Part shown: positions 16,610 to 24,822 of the stretch, one piece after another
Numbering within the stretch: position 1 is the stretch's first letter
Layout: the number at the start of each line of letters is the position of its first letter
Assembly: GCA_038199755.1 (NCBI GenBank)
Contig: JBBPYR010000209.1
Span: 1 to 32,916, forward strand
Length of the DNA: 32,916 nt
Direction: 5' to 3'
Origin: JBBPYR01 sp038199755
GTDB lineage: Bacteria > Chloroflexota > Ktedonobacteria > Ktedonobacterales > Ktedonobacteraceae
Position numbers and translations under genes: made by a program
The notes under the pieces: generated by a model
Told to the model about the DNA's origin: nothing
The model's input: the letters and a program-made list of their open reading frames with translations, nothing else
The model's database searches: none

Positions 16610-17395
16610 ATGATAAACGGCACGAAGCGGTCTGATCTTATTTTGGATGAGCTTTTGCGTAATGGACGGATCACGGTGGAAGACCTGAGCCAGCAGTTGC
16701 AAGTGAACTCTTCTACCATTCGACGCGACCTGGAACGTATGGAACGCCAAAATTTGCTACGCCGTGTGCATGGGGGGGCCGTGCCAGTCGATACACTAGC
16801 GTATAGCACCTATGCCTATGATTTGACGTTTCAGGAAAATATGGGTAAGCAGGTGGAAGAGAAATCGCGTATTGCGCTGGCTGCGGCGCATTTGATCGAA
16901 CCAGGAGATACGATCGCGCTTTCACCCGGCACGACAACTACCTATCTTGCCCGTAGCATTCGGCACTTACAGATACAGAATCTGACGGTGATTACCAATG
17001 CGGTCAACATTGCCATGGAACTTAGTGGATTGCCTGGTGTGAACTTGACCCTGACTGGTGGGCTGCTCCTATCTGATTTCTTTGCGCTAGTTGGCCCGTT
17101 GGCTGAGCAGAGTCTCACACAGATGTTTGTCACGAAGGCCTTCGTGGGTGTGACTGGTTTGAGTCTTGAGTATGGCCTGACTGGTCCAAACCAACTTGAG
17201 GCCCACACACACCGTGTGACATTGCAGCGTGCGAAGCGCACAATATTGTTGGCAGATCACAGCAAATTAGGGCGGGTGGCACTGCATCATGTCGCTCCAA
17301 TTACGGCTATGCACACCTTAGTCACCGACGATCAGGCAGCACCAGAATTTCTGGCCTCACTGAAAGCACTGGGCATTGAGGTACATATCGCCTGA
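16610..17395 (+). CDS. DeoR-family transcriptional regulator of the sugar island
   Basis: The 261-residue protein has an N-terminal DeoR helix-turn-helix (residues ~5-57: RSDLILDELLRNGRITVEDLSQQL, then STIRRDLERMERQNLLRRVHGGA) and a C-terminal sugar-phosphate-sensing domain. That domain shows GDTIALSPGTTTTYLAR, the NAVNIAMEL segment and ADHSKLGRV. These regulators usually repress catabolic operons and release DNA on binding a phosphorylated sugar. It lies between the divergent transporter operon and the galE operon, each preceded by the same palindrome, so it very likely controls both and itself. The effector is probably a sugar phosphate made by the downstream kinase. GGGAGAG before ATG fixes the start. 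Confidence 0.93.
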   Translation: MINGTKRSDLILDELLRNGRITVEDLSQQLQVNSSTIRRDLERMERQNLLRRVHGGAVPVDTLAYSTYAYDLTFQENMGKQVEEKSRIALAAAHLIEPGDTIALSPGTTTTYLARSIRHLQIQNLTVITNAVNIAMELSGLPGVNLTLTGGLLLSDFFALVGPLAEQSLTQMFVTKAFVGVTGLSLEYGLTGPNQLEAHTHRVTLQRAKRTILLADHSKLGRVALHHVAPITAMHTLVTDDQAAPEFLASLKALGIEVHIA

Positions 17396-17433
17396 TGAAT
17401 AGGCATATTACTACGTTTTATAAATTGTATAAA

Positions 17434-17463
17434 CGCGCAAAAATTTTGCGCGAATGAGCATTG
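17434..17463. promoter_or_regulatory. Operator palindrome 2, upstream of galE
   Basis: CGCGCAAAA-A-TTTTGCGCG (17434-17452) matches operator 1 with one extra central A. It is followed by the same AATGAGCAT, which touches the galE -35 box. Confidence 0.75.
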
Positions 17464-17490
17464 ACAATACGCGATTTGGGCATGTATACT
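17461..17490 (+). promoter_or_regulatory. Promoter of the galE operon
   Basis: TTGACA (17461-17466), an 18-base spacer and TATACT (17485-17490). The operator abuts the -35 hexamer, so bound repressor would block initiation. The leader is about 40 bases. Confidence 0.7.
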
Positions 17491-17535
17491 TTTTGTTAAA
17501 GGACAACTTGTCTGCTCAATGAAGGGAAGGGGTTC

Positions 17536-18531
17536 ATGAAAATACTTGTTACGGGTGGGGCTGGTTATATCGGTTCGCATACAGTACGCGAATTACTACA
17601 TCGTGGCTATGATGTTGTTGTGTTGGATACGTTGGAGCGTGGCTACAGGCAAGCCGTTTTAGATGAGGCGCGCTTTGTGCGAGGGGATATCGCGGATAAA
17701 GCATTACTTCAGCAGATATTTCGTGAGGAAGCACCCGGAGCCGTGATGCATTTCGCCGCCTATAAAGCACCTGGCGAGTCGATGCAACAGCCTGCGATGT
17801 ACTTCCGCAACAACGTGTGTGGTCTACTGACGCTGCTGGAGACGATGGCGGAGGCGCACATCGGCTATTGTGTTTTCTCTTCTAGCTGCTCTATTTTTGG
17901 TAATCCGGCGCGTCTGCCCGTGACAGAAGAGGACGTATTTGCTCCCGAAAGCGTGTATGGTGAGAGCAAACTCATGGGTGAAACACTGCTGAAATGGTTT
18001 GAGCGCGTTCATGACATAAAATATGTTGCATTACGCTATTTCAATGCGGCGGGTGCCTCGCTGGATAACAGAATTGGCGAGGATTGGCACATGACCTCGA
18101 ACCTCATTCCACTGGTGATGAAGGCAGCTCTAGGCAAGGCACCAGCGGTCAAAATTTTTGGCACTGATTATCCCACTCCTGATGGTACGGCTATTCGTGA
18201 TTATATTCACGTCGTTGACCTTGCAAGGGCGCACATTGATGCCCTGGAACATATCATCTTGACGCAGCGTAGCACGGCATATAACCTGGGGACAGGGCAG
18301 GGAAGTACGGTGCGGCAGGTGGTTGACATGGTGAAGGCTGTAAGTGGAGTGGATTTTCCTGTTGAGCTTGCGCCAAGGCGTGCTGGTGATCCCGCCGCTA
18401 TCTGGGCTGATAACAGCAAAGCTGTGCGCGAGTTGGGATGGAAAACGCGCTATGATTTAGAGACCATTGTACAAACCGCATGGCGTTGGCACCGTACGCA
18501 TCCCAATAGTTTCGCTAAGGAGGTAGCATGA
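17536..18531 (+). CDS. galE: UDP-glucose 4-epimerase
   Basis: GalE interconverts UDP-galactose and UDP-glucose with bound NAD, in the cytoplasm (Leloir pathway). The 331-residue extended short-chain dehydrogenase has GGAGYIGSH (7-15), the Ser/Tyr/Lys catalytic set (SSS at 115-117, Y141-GES-K145), RYFNAAGA, and the C-terminal NLGTGQGSTVRQVVDMV and RAGDPAAIWAD. UDP-arabinose/xylose epimerases share these features, which is relevant because the kinase downstream is arabinokinase-like. It is the first gene of a coupled operon: its stop overlaps the galT start by 4 bases. GGGAAGGGG precedes the ATG. Confidence 0.95.
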   Translation: MKILVTGGAGYIGSHTVRELLHRGYDVVVLDTLERGYRQAVLDEARFVRGDIADKALLQQIFREEAPGAVMHFAAYKAPGESMQQPAMYFRNNVCGLLTLLETMAEAHIGYCVFSSSCSIFGNPARLPVTEEDVFAPESVYGESKLMGETLLKWFERVHDIKYVALRYFNAAGASLDNRIGEDWHMTSNLIPLVMKAALGKAPAVKIFGTDYPTPDGTAIRDYIHVVDLARAHIDALEHIILTQRSTAYNLGTGQGSTVRQVVDMVKAVSGVDFPVELAPRRAGDPAAIWADNSKAVRELGWKTRYDLETIVQTAWRWHRTHPNSFAKEVA

Positions 18532-19595
18532 GCGCGACGGAAGCACGCCGATTGGCCGCGTGGGAGGAGCGCTGGCATCCCTTACGCGAGGAGTGGGTGA
18601 TTATTGCTGCACATCGTCAAAACCGTCCCTGGATTGGCGCAACCGTCGCTGATACAACTACTGTTACCCCCTCCTATGTGGATGACTGCTATCTCTGTCC
18701 CGGCAATGTGCGCGTGAGTGGCGTTCACAACCCGCACTATCAGACGACATTTGTGTTTGACAACGATCATCCCTGTGTTGGGCAGGAGGCACCGGAGCCG
18801 GTGATACCTCCAGCGCCCACGCCCTATCGTGTGCGGCGCGCACAAGGCCACGCGCGCGTTATTTGTTATAGCCCCCGTCATAATCTCACGATGGCAGAGA
18901 TGCCAGAAGCGGCCATCGCGGAAATCGCTCAGGTATGGCAACAGCAGACGTTTGATCTGGGTAGCTATCCTTATGTCAAGCACGTGCTCTGCTTCGAGAA
19001 CAAGGGCGAGATCGTGGGGGTCTCAAATCCTCATCCACATGGCCAGGTCTACGCCACCAACATCGTGTTCAAGACTACGGAAACGGAGTTGGCCGCGTCC
19101 CAACGCTATCTGCTGGAAACGGGACATACGCTTTTTACTGCTATTATTGCCGCTGAACAGCAAGATGGGCGGCGTATTCTGTATGAAGACGAGTATGCGA
19201 TTGCCTTTGTGCCCTACTTTGCCCGCTACGCGTATGAGGTGTATGTCGCGCCAAAACGACGTGTTGCTCATAGCTATGAATTGCATGATGTGGAGGTGCA
19301 GGCACTGGCACGGGCATTGAAAAATGTCACCGTGCGGTTCGACAATCTCTGGCAGATGTCGTTTCCTTACGTAATGGCTCTGCACCAGGCTCCAACAGAG
19401 GATGAAGATTATCGTAGCATGCATTTTTTTATCGCCTTTCATCCACCCTTTCGCCTCCCAAATGTGCTCAAGTATCTGGCGGGGCCAGAGATTGGCGGTG
19501 GCAACTTTGTCAGTGATACCCTGCCTGAAGAAAAGGCGACGGAATTGTTGGCATTACCAACTACCCTTTACAAAGAAACGGGGCGTGGGCAATGA
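18528..19595 (+). CDS. galT: Galactose-1-phosphate uridylyltransferase
   Basis: GalT exchanges UMP between UDP-glucose and galactose 1-phosphate. The 355-residue class I enzyme has the active-site motif SNPHPHGQVYA, with nucleophile His171 and Gln173. The zinc-site residues line up with the E. coli enzyme: Cys54 and Cys57 (CYLCPGN), His118 (SPRHN) and His169. The C-terminal half carries VAPKRR and MALHQAP, typical of the family. The ATG overlaps the galE stop and its own stop overlaps the next start (both ATGA), so the operon is translationally coupled. Enzymes of this family may also use other sugar 1-phosphates. Confidence 0.94.
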   Translation: MSATEARRLAAWEERWHPLREEWVIIAAHRQNRPWIGATVADTTTVTPSYVDDCYLCPGNVRVSGVHNPHYQTTFVFDNDHPCVGQEAPEPVIPPAPTPYRVRRAQGHARVICYSPRHNLTMAEMPEAAIAEIAQVWQQQTFDLGSYPYVKHVLCFENKGEIVGVSNPHPHGQVYATNIVFKTTETELAASQRYLLETGHTLFTAIIAAEQQDGRRILYEDEYAIAFVPYFARYAYEVYVAPKRRVAHSYELHDVEVQALARALKNVTVRFDNLWQMSFPYVMALHQAPTEDEDYRSMHFFIAFHPPFRLPNVLKYLAGPEIGGGNFVSDTLPEEKATELLALPTTLYKETGRGQ

Positions 19596-20629
19596 TACGA
19601 AATGCACAAGCATTGCTAACTTCCATTCGTGGCATTCACGCTGCTATTCGTGACCGCGTCGTGCAGGCGTGTGAGCAGATGTCTATAGAGCACCTTGCTA
19701 GCGTGGTTGGCGAGCAGGCAGGGGATACAATCTTTGCGATTGATCGCATCTCTGAGGAGGTGTTGCTTTCCCATTTCGCGCAGTTGGGGCAGGATTGGTC
19801 ATTTGTGCTGATCGCGGAGGGGCTGGGCGAGGATGGCACAAGGGTGTTTCCCGCGGGAACGGAGCCAGAGCAGGCGGAGCTACGCATCCTTGTCGACCCC
19901 ATTGATGGGACGCGTGGTGTGATGTATCAGAAACGGTCTGCCTGGATACTCACGGGGGTTGCCCCCAATCGTGGGCCGCTAACGAACTTAGCCGATATTG
20001 AACTGGCAGTACAAACGGAGGTTCCTCTAGTAAAACAACATCTCAGCGATAGCTTCTGGGCGATCCGTGGGCAGGGCGTCGGTGGCGAACGTTTCAATCG
20101 CTTGACTGGTGAGGCGCATAGCTTGTCGGCGCGACCATCGCAGGCACAAACAATTGCACAGGGCTATGGCAATATTGCGCGTTTCTTTCCTGGTGGGCGC
20201 GCTGAACTGGCCGCACTTGATGATGCGATCATCGAGCAGGTGCTTGGGCCAACGCAACCGGGGAAGGTACTGGCTTTTGAAGATCAATATATTTGTAGCG
20301 GCGGGCAGTTGTATGAACTTCTGATGGGCCATGATCGCTGGCTGGCTGATCTGCGTCCATTGATACCCGCGCTGCAACGTTCTGGCCTGTGTTGTCATCC
20401 CTATGATCTGTGTACCGAATTGATTGCACGCGAGGCCGGGCTGATTATCACCGATGAGCATGAGCAACGGTTGCATACACCACTGGATGTCACTACTGAC
20501 ACGGCATGGATGGGCTATGCGAATAGGGCAATTTACCAACAAGTTGCTCCTGTGCTGCATGAACTGTTGGTGCAACGTCACTTCCTTGATAGCCATGAGG
20601 ATAGCAATGGAGCGGTGAAAGGAGCGTAG
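19592..20629 (+). CDS. Inositol monophosphatase-family protein in the gal operon
   Basis: The 345-residue protein shows the IMPase/FBPase-superfamily metal motif VDPIDGTRG (D102, D105, G106, T107), an upstream acidic ligand region (IAEGLGEDG, E76), and a late YDLCTELIAREAG that matches the third ligand motif. These Mg-dependent, Li-sensitive enzymes remove phosphate from inositol phosphates, fructose bisphosphate or similar compounds. It is longer than a standard IMPase (~270) because of a longer loop after residue 110 and a C-terminal extension. It overlaps galT by 4 bases and is 1 base from the kinase gene, so it belongs to the same sugar pathway. The substrate is unknown; a sugar phosphate of the pathway is a reasonable guess. 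Confidence 0.82.
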   Translation: MIRNAQALLTSIRGIHAAIRDRVVQACEQMSIEHLASVVGEQAGDTIFAIDRISEEVLLSHFAQLGQDWSFVLIAEGLGEDGTRVFPAGTEPEQAELRILVDPIDGTRGVMYQKRSAWILTGVAPNRGPLTNLADIELAVQTEVPLVKQHLSDSFWAIRGQGVGGERFNRLTGEAHSLSARPSQAQTIAQGYGNIARFFPGGRAELAALDDAIIEQVLGPTQPGKVLAFEDQYICSGGQLYELLMGHDRWLADLRPLIPALQRSGLCCHPYDLCTELIAREAGLIITDEHEQRLHTPLDVTTDTAWMGYANRAIYQQVAPVLHELLVQRHFLDSHEDSNGAVKGA

Positions 20630-20630
20630 T

Positions 20631-22082
20631 ATGTGGCACTATTCATCCCTTTTCCATCGCCATGACGCCGATATGGAACGTTTTCTCGCGCAGGTGAATG
20701 GCTCGGCAGATTTCTTTACGTCAGAGGCCCCTGTGTATGTGGCGCGTGCCCCCGGTCGGCTTGATCTGATGGGGGGCATTGCTGATTACTCTGGCTCGCT
20801 CGTGCTAGAGATGCCGCTGGCGGTGGCTACGATGGTGGCGGCACAGGCGGTTGCGGAACCCTCCATTACTATTTTGAGTACAACGGCGGCGGAAATTGGC
20901 GGCGTTGCGTGTGTGACGCTGCCACGCGAGTTGCTGTATCCAACGAGTGAGGCTTTAGAGTATGCCCACGCACATCAGCTGCTGACGGCTGACTCGCAAC
21001 AGGCGTGGGCGGCCTATGGGATGGGTGTGCTGGTGGTGTTACAGCGCGAGCTCAACCTTGTGTTGCCGCAAGGTGTCCGCATGATGGTGCATTGCGAGGT
21101 GCCGATTGGCAAGGGCGTGAGTTCGTCAGCTGCCCTAGAGGTGGCGACGATGCAAGCGGTGTGTGCGCTCCTCGGTAAAAAGCTGGATGGGCCAACATTG
21201 GCTATTTTATGTCAGAAGGTGGAAAATTTCGTCGTGGGTGCGCCCTGTGGCCTGATGGATCAGATGACCAGTGCCTGTGGTGAACAGGATTGCTTGTTAG
21301 CTCTGTTGTGTCAGCCTGCGGAACTGCTGGCACCTGTGCGCTTGCCAGTGCAGCTGGAGGTGTGGGGTATCGATTCGGGTGTGCGCCATGCGGTCACAGG
21401 CAGTGATTATGCGGGTGTGCGTATTGGGGCGTTCATGGGCTATCGGATTCTCGCCGAACATGTTGGTATGACGGTGACGCCTTATGGTGAGCAGTATGTG
21501 GAGGTTCGTGATCCGCTATGGAGTGGCTATCTGGCCAACATTACGCCCTCGCAGTGGGAAATGAGCTATCGTGATGTGGTGCCTGTGTCGCTGGGTGGCA
21601 AAGAATTTCTTGCACGCTATCACGGCTCAACTGATGTAGTGACACGCATCGACCCCGAACGTGTGTATGCTGTGCGTCAGGCTACGGCGCATCCTATTTA
21701 TGAACATCATCGCACGCAACTCTTCAAGACGCTGTTGCAAAGTTCTGCGTTGGGCGAGGAGCAACTGCTGTTGCTCGGCGAACTGATGTATCAATCCCAT
21801 GCCAGCTATAGTGCGTGCGGCATAGGCTCTGGCGGAACTGATCGGCTGGTGTCGATGGTACGTGCCGCTGGGCCTGCGGCGGACCTCTATGGTGCGAAGA
21901 TTACTGGCGGTGGTAGTGGCGGCACAGTTGCTGTGCTGGCGCGGCGCGGCTCTGCGGCAGCCATTCAACGGATTGTGGCAGCCTATGAGCAGGAGATAGG
22001 CCGTGCTGTGATGCTTCTCAGTGGTTCTTCCCCTGGGGCTGCTACCTGGGGCGTGGTGCAGTTGGCTGGAACCAATGAGTAA
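20631..22082 (+). CDS. GHMP sugar kinase, L-arabinokinase/galactokinase-like
   Basis: The 483-residue kinase has the GHMP pattern: sugar motif ARAPGRLDLMGGIADYSGS (about 38-56), ATP loop VPIGKGVSSSAALEVA, GAPCGLMDQMTSACGE, and the C-terminal KITGGGSGGTVAVL. Classical GalK has GEHTDYN in the first motif; here it is GGIADYSGS. This, together with QKVENFVVGAPCG, WGIDSGVRHAV, GAFMGYRI, LGELMYQSH.SYSACGIGSGGTDRLV and HPIYE, matches the kinase domain of plant L-arabinokinase ARA1 as I recall it. It would phosphorylate C1 of L-arabinose, galactose or a related sugar with ATP. Position in a galE-galT operon favours galactose 1-phosphate production, but the motifs leave L-arabinose open. Confidence 0.87.
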   Translation: MWHYSSLFHRHDADMERFLAQVNGSADFFTSEAPVYVARAPGRLDLMGGIADYSGSLVLEMPLAVATMVAAQAVAEPSITILSTTAAEIGGVACVTLPRELLYPTSEALEYAHAHQLLTADSQQAWAAYGMGVLVVLQRELNLVLPQGVRMMVHCEVPIGKGVSSSAALEVATMQAVCALLGKKLDGPTLAILCQKVENFVVGAPCGLMDQMTSACGEQDCLLALLCQPAELLAPVRLPVQLEVWGIDSGVRHAVTGSDYAGVRIGAFMGYRILAEHVGMTVTPYGEQYVEVRDPLWSGYLANITPSQWEMSYRDVVPVSLGGKEFLARYHGSTDVVTRIDPERVYAVRQATAHPIYEHHRTQLFKTLLQSSALGEEQLLLLGELMYQSHASYSACGIGSGGTDRLVSMVRAAGPAADLYGAKITGGGSGGTVAVLARRGSAAAIQRIVAAYEQEIGRAVMLLSGSSPGAATWGVVQLAGTNE

Positions 22083-22176
22083 CCTCATACGTGTAACATA
22101 TGAAACCTAGCCTAAAGGATAGGCATATCTTACCGTAGTAATGCTTGCTTATCCTTAGAGATAAGGAGTGTTGCAT

Positions 22177-22974
22177 ATGAGCATAGGGATGTGGCGATGC
22201 TATATCGCTGAATTTGTGGGAACATGCGCTTTGGTGTTTGCGGGCACGACGATGCGTGCGATGGTGGGGGGTGAGACGCATGATTTCGCTGGTGTGTTGC
22301 TGGTACATATGGCCTTTAGTTTTACCATTGTGGCTATGACCTATTCTTTAGCTACAATATCTGGTGCTCACTTTAACCCCGCGATCACCTTTGGCTTCGC
22401 GCTCACTCGTCATTTCCCCAAGCGATACGTTCTGCCCTATTGGATCGCGCAGTTTACAGGTGCGACGTTTGCCAGCTTCCTGACCTTTTTGCTGATTCCA
22501 CAACAGGAGATGATTGCTCACTTTGGCGCGAATAAGCCCCAAATCGGCTATCCACAGGCGGTGGGAGTAGAAATCATTCTGACCTTTTTGCTGATGTTTG
22601 TGGGGATGGCAACTGGCACTGACCGCCGCGTCAATCGTTGGGTGACAGGCATATCAGTAGGGTTGACGGTGCTGATGGCTGGCTTGGTGGGGAACTTTCT
22701 GACGGGCGGCAGTATGAATCCCGCGCGTAGCCTGGGACCCGCTCTTTTCGCAGGTAGTGAAGCTTTGCGCACGTATTGGATTTATGTCGTGGGGCCAATT
22801 CTCGGTGCAACAATAGCCTCGTTGCTGTATGAGTTTTTACGCAGCGATAAAAGCGCGGCGAAATGTGTGCCGGAAGAGATGAAGTCCGTCATGGGTACGG
22901 TTTCGCTACCACCAGTGAAGAAGGAGGTAGAGGCTGAGAAGAAGGAGGTAGAGGCTGAGAAGCAGGCTGTGTGA
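22177..22974 (+). CDS. MIP-family aquaporin/glycerol facilitator
   Basis: The inner-membrane channel has six TM segments and both NPA loops, SGAHFNPAITFG and GGSMNPARSLGPAL. The MIP signature is complete; the residues around the second NPA are more aquaporin-like than GlpF-like (no GlpF-style NPARD). The 265-residue form has an unusual charged C-terminal tail with a repeated KKEVEAE unit. I chose the ATG at 22177 because AAGGAG lies 8 bases before it; an in-frame GTG at 22168 overlaps that site. It lies 94 bases downstream of the kinase gene and may be co-transcribed, perhaps for polyol or water movement during sugar use. Confidence 0.93.
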   Translation: MSIGMWRCYIAEFVGTCALVFAGTTMRAMVGGETHDFAGVLLVHMAFSFTIVAMTYSLATISGAHFNPAITFGFALTRHFPKRYVLPYWIAQFTGATFASFLTFLLIPQQEMIAHFGANKPQIGYPQAVGVEIILTFLLMFVGMATGTDRRVNRWVTGISVGLTVLMAGLVGNFLTGGSMNPARSLGPALFAGSEALRTYWIYVVGPILGATIASLLYEFLRSDKSAAKCVPEEMKSVMGTVSLPPVKKEVEAEKKEVEAEKQAV

Positions 22975-22982
22975 TATATACT

Positions 22983-23002
22983 ATCAAGCCGTTTGGCTTG
23001 AT
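22983..23002. terminator. Convergent terminator overlapping the methylase stop
   Basis: ATCAAGCC-GTTT-GGCTTGAT is a perfect 8-bp hairpin followed by TTTGTTG on the plus strand. It lies just past the aquaporin stop and covers the last codons of the methylase gene on the other strand. Confidence 0.55.
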
Positions 23003-24666
23003 TTGTTGCGAGAGGGTTCTGGTTTTCTATTCACTCGTCTGTCTCGGAGCTTCTCCCATATGGTGCGTAACATTTTGACATCGTTGGTACTTAGGCCTAG
23101 TGCGTCTTTTAATAACACCTGGTCGGTGATATCGAGGGCGGCATAAATGTTGCCTATGCGGAGCAATTTGTCCAACTCGTTTATATCCAGCTTTTCTGCT
23201 CCAAGGAGAGGTAGCGGAAGTCTCTCAGCTTCGTTTGGTTCAAGTTCAAGTACACCACCACCATAACTACGGCCTGTAATTTCTGAGTAAGCAAAGGTCA
23301 ACGAATTAAGAAAAGCAACTGTGAGCGTTCGCGCTGACGTTCCGTTTTTGAGTTTGATACGATGAATAGTATCTGTACATGTTGCCTCTGCTGCGTTAAG
23401 GATAATTCTTGGATAGTGATGGATTTGACGGAGCATGAAGGCATGCGGCGTCCAGACCGAAGGTACGACATACCAAGGATTGCGTATTCTGCACTTGTAG
23501 CCTGTGTGCATGCCTTTTTCTTCACCGCTCATCACATATGTTTTTAGTTCATCAGGTAACTGTGGAAAGGAAACACTGGGCATGCGTAGCAGGAATGAAG
23601 GTGATTGATTTTCTACATTAGCTCTCCAGTCACATTCAGAAAAGAGCAGCCCAGGTAGTTGAGCGGAGCGACCAACAAGACGATGAATATATGGAGTGAG
23701 CGCGTGCTGTTCTACTTGCTGCTGAGTGAGCACAAAAAATTCGTTAAGCCCTGTAACGATGCCTACATCAACATCCATGACATAGCCAGCTCGTGTCAAT
23801 CCTTCATGCTCTTTTAAAACACGGAGTAGCCGAAGTTCCTCTTCATTCAGAAAATACATCGTCCATTTTTCTGTGGAGTGGTCCATTTCCTTCAATTGCG
23901 TTTTGTGTAAGGCACCATTTTGATAAACTACCAACTCGGTGATTCCATCAAGCTCAATAGTTCTAATGCCGGTATGCTCACCGCCATTTTTTTCGCCGAG
24001 AAACAAAACGATTTCCTGTTGAATACCGTCGAAGACGAGCTTTTTGAAGGTAACAAGTGTAATAGAGCGATAGTATTGACTGAGGAAATAGCGTAACTCC
24101 GCTGCATAATTGACCTGTAACAATTCGGCGGGAATAACCATTGCTAACCTGCCGGTGTCATTCAAGAGTAGTGTAGAGGCGACGAGAAAGGGAACCCAAG
24201 AGTTCGTCAGCCGCGATGGATGAAGTCCGGCCAGTTGCATGAAATAGAAGGCAAACTTCCGTTGTTCTTCGGGAAAGTTTTGATAACGGATAAACGGCGG
24301 ATTGCCGATAATAGCATCAAATGCACGTTTGTTGGCTAAATGTGCATAGCAGTAAGTAAAGAAATCATCGTTTTGAATAAATGTTTTGGTAGACATGCCG
24401 CTCATAGCTTGTATACGTTGATTGGCTTTTTCTGCTTCTTGTGGATCAAATTCTATTCCTTGAAGCAGTGTTGGTAATGCAGTCGGTGTCGCTCCACGCT
24501 TTAAGAGCACCTCAGCCGCTGCTTGCAGAATATTGCCATCGCCACAACTAGGCTCTAGTACCTGGCTAGTTGCTGTTTGAATTGCCCACTGCGCAATAAA
24601 GTCGGCTATTGGCTTGGGGGTGTAATATCCCCCGCGGAGCTTTTGGTACGTTGCTACTGGTTTCAT
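22984..24666 (-). CDS. N6-adenine DNA methyltransferase of a type II restriction-modification system
   Basis: The ~560-residue enzyme has SAM motif I (VLEPSCGDGN, about 37-45), YYTPKPIADFI just upstream (common in N6-adenine methylases), and catalytic motif IV NPPF (122-125) in AIIGNPPFIRYQ. The C-terminal half is a probable target-recognition region with the late SYGGGVLELEPNEAERLPLP, typical of TaqI/Eco57I-type methylases. It modifies adenine in a specific site to protect host DNA. The start at 24666 has GGGGAA 6-8 bases upstream; an in-frame ATG at 24708 lacks a clear site. The PD-(D/E)XK gene lies 156 bases upstream in the same direction. Confidence 0.88.
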   Translation of the reverse strand: MKPVATYQKLRGGYYTPKPIADFIAQWAIQTATSQVLEPSCGDGNILQAAAEVLLKRGATPTALPTLLQGIEFDPQEAEKANQRIQAMSGMSTKTFIQNDDFFTYCYAHLANKRAFDAIIGNPPFIRYQNFPEEQRKFAFYFMQLAGLHPSRLTNSWVPFLVASTLLLNDTGRLAMVIPAELLQVNYAAELRYFLSQYYRSITLVTFKKLVFDGIQQEIVLFLGEKNGGEHTGIRTIELDGITELVVYQNGALHKTQLKEMDHSTEKWTMYFLNEEELRLLRVLKEHEGLTRAGYVMDVDVGIVTGLNEFFVLTQQQVEQHALTPYIHRLVGRSAQLPGLLFSECDWRANVENQSPSFLLRMPSVSFPQLPDELKTYVMSGEEKGMHTGYKCRIRNPWYVVPSVWTPHAFMLRQIHHYPRIILNAAEATCTDTIHRIKLKNGTSARTLTVAFLNSLTFAYSEITGRSYGGGVLELEPNEAERLPLPLLGAEKLDINELDKLLRIGNIYAALDITDQVLLKDALGLSTNDVKMLRTIWEKLRDRRVNRKPEPSRNKSSQTA

Positions 24667-24822
24667 ATAAATTCCCCGATGCTGTTTAGAATCTTCCCTA
24701 TCCACCATTATTAATACGTATACATTTCCTATTAGAGGAAATATTCATGTTGTGATAAGAACATTTGGTCTTGACTCATGTAGTGGTATCTTATCACATA
24801 TGAGTTTCTTTGTTGAGTATGC

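Noticed and set aside
21627..22088. 153-codon minus-strand frame inside the kinase gene
   Set aside because: Antisense shadow of a well-supported GHMP kinase.
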